Positions 1-6,046 of a DNA stretch of 13,678 bases are shown here, one piece after another. The stretch's first letter is position 1, and each line of letters opens with the position of its first letter. The notes under the pieces were generated by a model. It was not told the DNA's origin and made no database searches. It saw nothing but the letters and a program-made list of their open reading frames with translations. Source of the stretch: Arcobacter sp. GTDB taxonomy: Bacteria > Campylobacterota > Campylobacteria > Campylobacterales > Arcobacteraceae. The DNA lies in assembly GCA_016744485.1 (NCBI GenBank), contig JADGEG010000037.1, positions 1 to 13,678 on the forward strand, read 5' to 3'. The translations under genes were made by a program, and so were the position numbers.

Positions 1-16
1 CCATAAAAATAAAAAT

Positions 17-92
17 TGGTGACCCGTATTGGATTCGAACCAATGGCCACCTCCTTAAAAGGGAGATGCTCTACCAACTGAGCTAACAGGTC
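17..92 (-). tRNA. tRNA-Lys(UUU)
   Basis: Read on the minus strand, a full 76-nt cloverleaf can be folded by hand. The 7-bp acceptor stem begins at 92 and closes at 21-27, the discriminator A is at 20, and an encoded CCA lies at 17-19. The D arm carries AGTTGGTA, the T arm carries GGATTCGAATCC, and the 5-bp anticodon stem holds the loop CUUUUAA. The anticodon is UUU, which decodes lysine AAA/AAG. The structure has no broken pairs that would suggest a pseudogene. A consensus promoter lies just upstream (125-153). Confidence 0.97.
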
Positions 93-124
93 ATTTAATT
101 ACTTAATCTATAAATTGGAGGGGA

Positions 125-153
125 ATTATATAAAAAAACAAATGATATGTCAA
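125..153 (-). promoter_or_regulatory. Sigma-70 promoter of tRNA-Lys
   Basis: On the minus strand TTGACA (153-148) and TATAAT (130-125) are separated by exactly 17 bases, a full match to the sigma-70 consensus. A GC-rich stretch, TCCCCTCC, follows the -10 box in a very AT-rich surrounding. Such a discriminator is typical of stable-RNA promoters under stringent (ppGpp-type) control; that last point is inference. The expected start is near 118, giving a leader of about 25 nt before the tRNA 5' end at 92. Confidence 0.85.
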
Positions 154-223
154 GACTTTTTTTACAAATTTATAAAATATCTTATTTACTTAATAATAAG
201 AGATAAATTTATCAACAAAATTT

Positions 224-244
224 ATTTGATATAATAAATCAAAT
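224..244 (-). terminator. Possible weak terminator hairpin after the nickel transporter gene
   Basis: A 7-bp stem (ATTTGAT / ATCAAAT) with a 7-nt loop begins 14 nt past the stop codon of the minus-strand transporter gene. Downstream on that strand the sequence is U-rich but has no clean U run. The stem has a single G-C pair, so it is weak and could be chance in AT-rich DNA. Confidence 0.25.
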
Positions 245-257
245 TATCAATATATTA

Positions 258-899
258 TTAAGCTAGTAAAATATTAGAACCAACAATAAGAGAAATAATA
301 CCAACACTAGTAAAAGCTATTTTTATATTTTTTTCTGATTTTAATAAGTTTTTATTAATATATAATATTCCTAAACCAAATAATATAAAAACAACCATAA
401 CACCAAAAGTAAATATAAATACTAATAAAAAACCAATATTTGAACTCTCAAGTAAAGAAAAAGTAACAAGCATACCTCTAATACCACCAATACCCATTAA
501 AACACCAATTGTAAAAGCAGATGTCATATCTTTATTTGAGTGTTTATGTTTTTTACCAAAATAAATATGAATATGTTCTTTTCCTTTATGAATATGTTTA
601 TTTATATTTATTTTATTTGTAAAAACCATAAATAATAAATAAATTCCCATAAAAAAAATAACCATAGCTGAAATAATATCTCCATAATGAGTAAAACTCT
701 CTGGTATGTCATAAACTTCTAAAAGTTTTGCAAAAATAAATAAAGATATTCCATGTCCAAAAGCAAATAATATAGTAATAATTAATGTTTTTGTTTTATT
801 TTTACCTATAGAAAAATCTGCAATTGCAGTTAAATGATCTGGACCAAAAGCATGTAAAATTCCATACCAAAATATCAATAATAATCCTATACTTTCCAT
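258..899 (-). CDS. Nickel/cobalt transporter, NicO/HupE-like, six-helix membrane protein
   Basis: Likely an inner-membrane nickel (or cobalt) permease of 213 residues. Six hydrophobic segments are visible, at roughly residues 4-26, 38-60, 74-93, 127-150, 155-181 and 192-212. The first carries H16-AFGP-D21-H22, the HX4DH motif that defines nickel/cobalt permeases, and the second carries FAFGHG. The cytoplasmic or periplasmic loop at about 100-122 is rich in histidine (102, 104, 109, 111, 118, 120), as in metal-handling family members. The start is set at the ATG at 899, which has AGAAAGG five bases upstream; an in-frame TTG at 932 has no comparable ribosome site. The gene is divergent from sodN, whose product needs nickel, so nickel supply for SodN is the likely job. 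Metal specificity cannot be read from the sequence, and cobalt or nickel export is a possible alternative. Confidence 0.8.
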   Translation of the reverse strand: MESIGLLLIFWYGILHAFGPDHLTAIADFSIGKNKTKTLIITILFAFGHGISLFIFAKLLEVYDIPESFTHYGDIISAMVIFFMGIYLLFMVFTNKININKHIHKGKEHIHIYFGKKHKHSNKDMTSAFTIGVLMGIGGIRGMLVTFSLLESSNIGFLLVFIFTFGVMVVFILFGLGILYINKNLLKSEKNIKIAFTSVGIISLIVGSNILLA

Positions 900-973
900 T
901 ATTACCTTTCTTAAAAATAGTATTCTAGCCAAAATATATATAAGGATAGATTTGTATATATATTTTAGTTTAA

Positions 974-979
974 ATTATA
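974..979 (-). promoter_or_regulatory. Candidate -10 box for the nickel transporter gene
   Basis: TATAAT reads on the minus strand at 979-974, which would give a leader of about 70 nt to the ATG at 899. No -35 match is visible, which is common in Campylobacterota. The palindrome at 1006-1020 would lie about 40-55 bases upstream of this start. Confidence 0.4.
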
Positions 980-1005
980 AGATAATTTTAATCTAATATT
1001 TACTA

Positions 1006-1020
1006 AAATGAGACTCATTT
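1006..1020. promoter_or_regulatory. Perfect 7-1-7 palindrome, candidate Fur-family operator
   Basis: AAATGAG-A-CTCATTT is a perfect 15-bp palindrome in the divergent region between the transporter gene and sodN. Its central 13 bases match the core of the classical Fur box (AATGATAATCATT) at 11 positions, the two differences being symmetric. A Fur-family regulator (Fur, Zur or a nickel-responsive Nur type) is the natural guess. It abuts a possible TAAAAT -10 box of sodN, a position suited to repression. The palindrome is seen; the identity of the binding protein is inference. Confidence 0.5.
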
Positions 1021-1025
1021 AAAAT
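1020..1025 (+). promoter_or_regulatory. Candidate -10 box of sodNX
   Basis: TAAAAT lies 40 bases before the sodN start, directly after the palindrome, with a poor -35 match. Several other AT-rich hexamers in 970-1060 could serve instead, so this is a tentative placement. Confidence 0.3.
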
Positions 1026-1065
1026 AGAAACATTTTAAAAATAACAAAATACAAAAGGATAAAAT

Positions 1066-1521
1066 ATGTTTAGAATCGAATCTGTAAAAGCTCATTGTGA
1101 TGTACCTTGTGGTATATATGATCCAATTGTGGCACAAATTGCGGCACTTAGTGTGATTAGAATGGTGGATTTAATGAGTGCTTTAGAAAAAAATGATTCT
1201 TTAAGTTATATTAATACAATTTCAAGACACATAGCAGTAAAAGAAGAAGAAGCTGAAAAAGTCAAACATGAAATTAGAATTATTTGGGGAGACTTTATTA
1301 AAGCTCCACAAATTGAGCAATACCCTGAAATTCATGCTCTTGTACATAAGATTATGACTTTAGGATCTGCAAATAGACAAGATGTGTCAAGAGATAAAGC
1401 TATGGAATTATTAAATGCAGTAAATGATTTTGCAGAAATATTCTGGAAAATCAAAGGTGTAAATACTAAAAAAATTAAATCTAACTATTTACCAAATGAA
1501 GAGATTATCGTCCCTGCTTAA
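1066..1521 (+). CDS. sodN: Nickel superoxide dismutase precursor
   Basis: SodN converts superoxide to hydrogen peroxide and oxygen at a nickel ion held by the N-terminal hook of the mature enzyme; the family forms hexamers of four-helix bundles. The 151-residue precursor has a 9-residue leader ending in Ala9, then the hook HCDVPCGIYDP. His10, Cys11 and Cys15 become His1, Cys2 and Cys6 of the mature protein, the known nickel ligands, and Tyr18 matches the active-site Tyr9. The rest is helical, with the family-type stretch ending in FAEIFWKIKG. The start ATG is preceded by AAAAGGA. The leader is short and lacks a Tat or Sec signal, so the enzyme should stay in the cytoplasm after processing. 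The next gene encodes the presumed processing peptidase and overlaps by one base (TAATG). Identification is firm because the hook motif is unique to this family. Confidence 0.96.
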   Translation: MFRIESVKAHCDVPCGIYDPIVAQIAALSVIRMVDLMSALEKNDSLSYINTISRHIAVKEEEAEKVKHEIRIIWGDFIKAPQIEQYPEIHALVHKIMTLGSANRQDVSRDKAMELLNAVNDFAEIFWKIKGVNTKKIKSNYLPNEEIIVPA

Positions 1522-1817
1522 TGTTTAAATTTTTCATCATAGACGGTTTTTCATTGTTCCCTCTTTTAAAACAGGGACAATGGGTCTTATGTATGAAACC
1601 ATTTTTCTTAAATAAAATAAAAATCAATGATTTAGTATTGTTTCGACACTCATATGAAGGAATGATGATTAAAAGAGTTGATAAAATAGAATCTAACTCT
1701 TATTTTGTAAAAGGTGAAAATGCTTTTAGTATTGATAGTAGAAATTTTGGATCATTAAAAAAAGAAGAAGTATTATATAAAGTTATTTATAAGTTTAAAA
1801 TTAATTGTTTTCATTAA
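1521..1817 (+). CDS. sodX: SodX, nickel superoxide dismutase maturation peptidase (S24/S26 type)
   Basis: SodX-type peptidases remove the SodN leader so that the new amino terminus can bind nickel. This 98-residue protein keeps the signal-peptidase I fold motifs. Ser11 sits in DGFSLFPLL (the SxxP box with the nucleophile), Lys51 in MMIKRV is the general base, and GEN...SIDSRNFG (65-77) corresponds to the conserved last box GDN...S.DSR..G. No membrane anchor precedes Ser11, unlike true LepB, so the enzyme should act in the cytoplasm, matching its substrate. The ATG overlaps the sodN stop codon by one base and the ribosome site is weak, which suggests translational coupling. Cys24 is present but has no known role. 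The assignment rests on the motifs plus adjacency to sodN. Confidence 0.9.
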   Translation: MFKFFIIDGFSLFPLLKQGQWVLCMKPFFLNKIKINDLVLFRHSYEGMMIKRVDKIESNSYFVKGENAFSIDSRNFGSLKKEEVLYKVIYKFKINCFH

Positions 1818-1887
1818 AATTACAACATACTTTTGCAAAAATTATAAAAATCAAAATCTAAATATATGGGAGTAATATAAAAATTAT

Positions 1888-3834
1888 ATGGCATTAATAG
1901 ACTTACAAAACATATATAAACAATATGACACAAAAATTATTTTAAAAGATATCAACTTTACGATTCAAGAAGGTCAAAGAATTGCAATTTTAGGTCAAAA
2001 TGGTCAAGGTAAATCTACTTTAATGAAGATAATAACAGCAGATGTTAAAGAAGACTCAGGAATTAGATCTATTAGTAAATCTATTAAAATAGAAATGTTA
2101 GATCAAAAAGTACAATTTAAAGAAAACTTAAGTGTAAGAGATGCAATTTTATCACAATTAACTTCGCTTCAAGATGCAAAAAAACAATATGATGACTTAC
2201 TTATTAAACTAGCTTCAAATTATGAAGATAAAGAACTTTTAAATAAGCAAAGCGAGCTTGTTTCATATCTAGATTATCATAATGCTTGGGACTTAGATAA
2301 TATGATTGAAAGAGTTTTACAAGAATTTGCTTTAAAAGAATATGAGCATAAAAATGTAAATATTCTAAGTGGAGGTGAGCAACGCCGTGTTGCTCTTGCA
2401 GGACTAATATTAAAAAAACCCGATATCTTACTTTTAGATGAACCCACTAATCATCTTGATGTTTATATGGTTGAGTTTTTAGAAGAATTATTATTGAAAA
2501 ATAAATTTACACTTATATTCATATCTCATGATAGGTATTTTATTAATAATATTGCAAGTAGTATTGTAGAAATTAGTAATGGTAATTTAAGAAAGTTTCA
2601 TGGAGGCTATACTTCATATTTAGAACAAAAACAAGAACTCTTAGCAAATATGCAAAAAGATCAAAAAAACTTAATAAGACTTTTTAAAGCAGAAGCACAC
2701 TGGATGCAAAGAGGAGTAACTGCTAGAAGAAAAAGAAATGAAAGAAGAAAAGCCCAATACTTAGAACTTAAGCAACAAGTTAAATCAAACCCATCACAAA
2801 TAAGCAAAATGTCACTTGATTTACAAAGAGAACAAAAATCATTTAATAGTGAAAAGACAAGAACAATAAATAAGAAAAAGATGCTTTTTGAATTAAAAGA
2901 TATAACAAAAAGTTTAGGAAATAAACTATTAATAAAAGATTTTTCTACAAGAATTTTACAAAAAGATACTATAGCAATAGTTGGTCCAAATGGTACAGGA
3001 AAATCTACTTTATTAAAAATATTTATAGAAAAATTAAAAGTTGATAAAGGTTTATTTAAAAAAGGTGATTTTAAAGTAGGATATTTTGATCAACAAAGAG
3101 AAATGTTAAATGATGATTCTACTATTATGAATGTTTTTTGTCCTATGGGTGGAGATAGAGTCGAGTTAAATGATGGAAGAGAGATACATGTTTACGGATA
3201 CTTAAAAAACTTTCTTTTTCCAAAAGAGTACTTAGAAAAAAAAATAGGTTTATTAAGTGGGGGTGAAAAAAACAGAGTTGCACTTGCACTTTTATTTACT
3301 AAAAAAATAGATTGTTTGGTACTTGATGAACCTACAAATGACTTAGATATTCCTACTATTAACATACTTGAAGAATATTTGCAAAGTTTTCAAGGTGCCT
3401 TGATATTTGTATCTCATGATAGGTATTTTGTAGATAAAATTGCTAATAAACTTTTTGTTTTTAAAGGTAAAAATGGTGAAATAATGGAAAGTTTTCAAAA
3501 ATATACTCAATACTTAGAAATAGAAAAAGAATTAATTACATTAGATAATTTAAGTAAAGAGAATGATAAAAACAAAAAAATAACAAAAAAAAATAATTAT
3601 AATAAAAAATTAACATTTAATGAACAAAGAAAATATGAACTATTACCAAATGAAATTACAAATTTAGAAAAACAAATTGAAGATATAAATACTTGTCTTA
3701 ACAATCCTTTTTGTTACGAACAAAAAGGTTTAATCAAACTTTCAGATGAACTAAAAAATTTAGAAAAACTTTATGAAACAAAAGTTGAAAGCTTTTTACA
3801 ATTAGAAGAGCTACTAGAAAGTTTTAATTTATAA
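1888..3834 (+). CDS. ABC-F family ATPase, Uup-like
   Basis: ABC-F proteins have two nucleotide-binding domains, no membrane part, and act on ribosomes or, for Uup, in DNA/ribosome housekeeping. The first domain has Walker A GQNGQGKST (36-44), signature LSGGEQRR (160-167) and Walker B with D184-E185. The second has GPNGTGKST (366-374), LSGGEKNR (456-463) and D480-E481, each Walker B followed by the TN-LD sequence. The linker at about 250-300 holds WMQRGVTARRKRNERR, a stretch characteristic of the Uup subgroup. Residues from about 555 to the end form a lysine-rich link and a coiled-coil hairpin, also as in Uup. At 648 residues the length is normal. The ATG has GGGAG 15 bases upstream, rather far, so initiation may be modest, but no better start is present. 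An inverted repeat lies in the last tenth of the gene (3706-3728). Confidence 0.9.
   Translation: MALIDLQNIYKQYDTKIILKDINFTIQEGQRIAILGQNGQGKSTLMKIITADVKEDSGIRSISKSIKIEMLDQKVQFKENLSVRDAILSQLTSLQDAKKQYDDLLIKLASNYEDKELLNKQSELVSYLDYHNAWDLDNMIERVLQEFALKEYEHKNVNILSGGEQRRVALAGLILKKPDILLLDEPTNHLDVYMVEFLEELLLKNKFTLIFISHDRYFINNIASSIVEISNGNLRKFHGGYTSYLEQKQELLANMQKDQKNLIRLFKAEAHWMQRGVTARRKRNERRKAQYLELKQQVKSNPSQISKMSLDLQREQKSFNSEKTRTINKKKMLFELKDITKSLGNKLLIKDFSTRILQKDTIAIVGPNGTGKSTLLKIFIEKLKVDKGLFKKGDFKVGYFDQQREMLNDDSTIMNVFCPMGGDRVELNDGREIHVYGYLKNFLFPKEYLEKKIGLLSGGEKNRVALALLFTKKIDCLVLDEPTNDLDIPTINILEEYLQSFQGALIFVSHDRYFVDKIANKLFVFKGKNGEIMESFQKYTQYLEIEKELITLDNLSKENDKNKKITKKNNYNKKLTFNEQRKYELLPNEITNLEKQIEDINTCLNNPFCYEQKGLIKLSDELKNLEKLYETKVESFLQLEELLESFNL
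3706..3728. repeat. Perfect inverted repeat inside the ABC-F gene
   Basis: CCTTTTTGTT and AACAAAAAGG form a 10-bp perfect stem around the 3-nt loop ACG. The stretch encodes residues near the turn of the C-terminal coiled-coil hairpin (NPFCYEQKG). No U run follows on the plus strand, so it is not a standard terminator there. With this base composition such a stem could arise by chance. Confidence 0.5.
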
Positions 3835-3876
3835 TTCGTTACAATTACTAATAATAATATTTGTTTAAGGAAAAAC

Positions 3877-4320
3877 ATGACATTAAAAGAACAATTAAAA
3901 ACTGATTTAAAAGATTCTATGAGAAATAAAGAAATTATAAAAAGAGATTGTATTAGAGCTATTAATACTATGATTAAGCAAATTGAAGTTGACGAAAGAA
4001 TAAGTTTAGAAGACAGTGCTATTATAAAACTTATACAAAAAGGTATTAAACAAAGACAAGAAGCAATCATACAGTATGAAAAAGCATCAAGAAAAGATTT
4101 AATACAAAAAGAACAAGAACAAATAGATATGTTTAATTTATATTTACCAAAACAATTAACTGAAGAAGAATTAAAAAATAAATTAGAGTTAATCATAAAA
4201 ACTTTAAATACAAACTCTATGAAAGATATGGGTAAGATTATGGGTACAGCAAGTAAAGAATTAGCTGGAACAGTTGATGGAAAAAGAATAAGCCAAATGG
4301 TTAAAAAACTATTGACTTAA
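3877..4320 (+). CDS. GatB/YqeY domain-containing protein
   Basis: A small cytoplasmic protein of 147 residues with the all-helical YqeY fold. This fold resembles the C-terminal tail domain of the GatB subunit of tRNA amidotransferase, which suggests tRNA binding, although a precise function for stand-alone YqeY is not settled. Visible family features are the N-terminal LKxxLKDSMRNKE...RDCIRAI segment, KGIKQRQEAIIQYEKASRKDL in the middle, the YLPKQLTEEEL box, and the C-terminal MGKIMGTASKELAGTVDGKRISQMVKKLL. Length is typical. The ATG has TAAGGA six bases upstream. It lies 42 bases after the ABC-F gene and 22 before the diguanylate cyclase gene, consistent with one transcript. No truncation is seen. 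Confidence 0.9.
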   Translation: MTLKEQLKTDLKDSMRNKEIIKRDCIRAINTMIKQIEVDERISLEDSAIIKLIQKGIKQRQEAIIQYEKASRKDLIQKEQEQIDMFNLYLPKQLTEEELKNKLELIIKTLNTNSMKDMGKIMGTASKELAGTVDGKRISQMVKKLLT

Positions 4321-4342
4321 TTTTTTTATTAAAGAATATATA

Positions 4343-5602
4343 ATGAAAAATAATTTTAATTCTATGTCAAATGAAGAACTAATAGCTTTATATAAAACTA
4401 GAGTATTATCTATGCCTAAGGAATATAAAGAAAAACTTTACAAAATATTTAAAATATATGATACTGATTTTATAGACTTAGAAAAAATAAAACAATTTAT
4501 TTCTAAACTAAATAAATATGAACAAGAAGAACTAAAAAAAAATAATACCCTTGATATTCAAACAATCATTAATATATTATTAAAAAGAGTAAGTGTAAAT
4601 AATATAAGAAGTTTAAATAAATTATTTGATAAAGCACTTACCCCATCTATTGATATTGGTTTTAATCCTGAAATACAAAAAATCTCTAAAGAGTTAAATG
4701 TACGTCCTGAATTACTTTTTAATATTGCTATGCAAGAAAAAATATCAAATTGTATTAATAATCGTTTTATTAATGATAAAAAAATAATCAATACAATCAG
4801 TTCTAATATTGCAGACCTTTTAAATATAATTGATCAACGTTTTGAAAGTACCCTAAAAAATACAGGCGATGGTTCAATCGCTATTTCTAATATAAAAACA
4901 AAAATTCAAGCTATTCAAATCAATGATGTAGGACTAGAACAATTAGTTTTGTTACAAAATGAACTTATTACTTCAGCATTAAGTATTGAAAATGAAATAG
5001 ATAATGTTGGAAAAACAATTTTAAGTTCAAAATCAGAAATTTCTATATTACAAGATAAAATAAGCAAGCTTGAAAATGAATTAGAACAAACAAAACAAGA
5101 AAGCTCAAAAGATGATTTAACTAAACTATTAAATAGAAAAGCTTATGAAAAAGAAGCTAAAAAAATTGAAAGTTTATATTCAAGAAATCATAATAATTAT
5201 GCAATTGTTTTTATAGACCTTGATAATTTTAAAAATATTAATGATACATATGGACATCGAGCTGGAGATATGATTCTTATAAATTTTGCAAAATTTATAA
5301 AAAAAGAAACAAGAGGGTTAGATATAATAGCTAGATATGGTGGGGAAGAATTTATTGCAATAGTGAATTTTACTATAAATGAAGAATTAATAAGATACTT
5401 AAAAAGAATAAAAAATATAATAAACAAAAATTTATTTTTATATAATGAAAAAAAAATCAAAGTTACATTTTCAGCAGGTGTAGCAATAAGAAATACATAT
5501 ACTTCTTATGAAAATACAATACAAAAAGCTGATATACTACTATATGAAGCAAAAAATAGTGGTAAAAGTAAAATTGTTATTGAAGATGGTGTAGTTCTAT
5601 AA
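4343..5602 (+). CDS. Diguanylate cyclase (GGDEF domain) with unrecognised N-terminal region
   Basis: The C-terminal domain (about 257-415) is a GGDEF diguanylate cyclase, which joins two GTP into the second messenger c-di-GMP. It has DDLTKLLNR at the domain start, the metal and GTP part FIDLDNFKNINDTYGHRAGD, and the active-site loop RYGGEEF with GGEEF at 333-337. RGLD at 324-327 is exactly five residues before this loop, the position of the inhibitory I-site (RxxD), so product feedback inhibition is likely. Residues 1 to about 200 match no domain I know. They are charged, helical and contain no membrane segment, so the enzyme is probably soluble. A coiled coil at about 205-256 leads into the cyclase and would support dimerisation. 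The ATG has only a weak ribosome site (AAAG). It is probably co-transcribed with the YqeY-like gene. The signal sensed is unknown. Confidence 0.9.
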   Translation: MKNNFNSMSNEELIALYKTRVLSMPKEYKEKLYKIFKIYDTDFIDLEKIKQFISKLNKYEQEELKKNNTLDIQTIINILLKRVSVNNIRSLNKLFDKALTPSIDIGFNPEIQKISKELNVRPELLFNIAMQEKISNCINNRFINDKKIINTISSNIADLLNIIDQRFESTLKNTGDGSIAISNIKTKIQAIQINDVGLEQLVLLQNELITSALSIENEIDNVGKTILSSKSEISILQDKISKLENELEQTKQESSKDDLTKLLNRKAYEKEAKKIESLYSRNHNNYAIVFIDLDNFKNINDTYGHRAGDMILINFAKFIKKETRGLDIIARYGGEEFIAIVNFTINEELIRYLKRIKNIINKNLFLYNEKKIKVTFSAGVAIRNTYTSYENTIQKADILLYEAKNSGKSKIVIEDGVVL

Positions 5603-5637
5603 TAAATCAAGATTGAATAATATATATTAGGAGAAAT

Positions 5638-5967
5638 ATGAAAAAATTATTATATAGTTTTTTACTATTAACAAGTATTTGTTTCGCCCAAGAAGATAAA
5701 ATAAACTATGCAGATTGTTTAATTTTAAAAGATGAAGATTCTATTATTTGTAAATACTCTATTAATCGCTTAGAATATAAAAAAGAAATAGAAATACAAT
5801 GGATTAATCCAGATAAAAAACTTTCAAGAAATAGAATTATAACTATACCACAAGGGCATGGTTCAATTTATGATTTTAGATATATAACGGGTAGGCAAAA
5901 AGGTATATGGACATTTAAAGTTATTGATGAAAAGAAAGAATATACTACAAGTTTTACATTAGAATAA
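5638..5967 (+). CDS. Small exported protein of unknown function
   Basis: I do not recognise this family. The 109-residue product opens with a clear Sec signal peptide: MKK, a hydrophobic core of about 12 residues, then ICFA before Gln18, which fits cleavage by signal peptidase I after Ala17. The sequence before the cysteine does not fit a lipobox, so it should be a soluble periplasmic protein of about 92 residues. Two cysteines remain in the mature part (in YADC and SIIC) and could form a disulfide. The rest looks beta-rich, with IQWINPDKK, then GIWTFKVIDE and a final strand ending in TSFTLE, a spacing that recalls small Ig-like beta sandwiches; this is only an impression. TAGGAG provides a strong ribosome site. 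It lies 35 bases after the cyclase gene and before purL, with no evident functional tie to either. Confidence 0.75.
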   Translation: MKKLLYSFLLLTSICFAQEDKINYADCLILKDEDSIICKYSINRLEYKKEIEIQWINPDKKLSRNRIITIPQGHGSIYDFRYITGRQKGIWTFKVIDEKKEYTTSFTLE

Positions 5968-5992
5968 TATACATTTATTAAATTTTAATTGA

Positions 5993-6030
5993 TATTTAGT
6001 TAATATATTTTTTCTTATTATAACTAAATA
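5993..6030. repeat. Inverted repeat in the purL leader
   Basis: The 10-bp arms TATTTAGTTA (5993-6002) and TAACTAAATA (6021-6030) are perfect reverse complements with an 18-base T-rich spacer, directly before the purL ribosome site (AAGG at 6032-6035). The repeat could be an operator or a weak RNA hairpin controlling purL. It is AT-only except for one pair, so chance is a real possibility. Confidence 0.4.
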
Positions 6031-6046
6031 CAAGGTATAAACTCTA

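Noticed and set aside
202..213. 12-bp palindrome GATAAATTTATC downstream of the transporter gene
   Set aside because: It is AT-rich apart from its outer pair, lies between two genes whose 3' and 5' regions are explained otherwise, and palindromes of this kind are expected by chance here.
900..932. Longer N-terminus of the transporter starting at TTG 932
   Set aside because: The TTG start has no good ribosome site, while the ATG at 899 has AGAAAGG at proper spacing and gives the normal family start just before the first helix.
3771..4196. Minus-strand open frame of 141 codons opposite the YqeY-like gene
   Set aside because: It lies antisense to two well-supported genes, is rich in Ser/Leu/Ile as expected from reverse translation of AT-rich Lys/Glu-rich coding sequence, and has no recognisable family.
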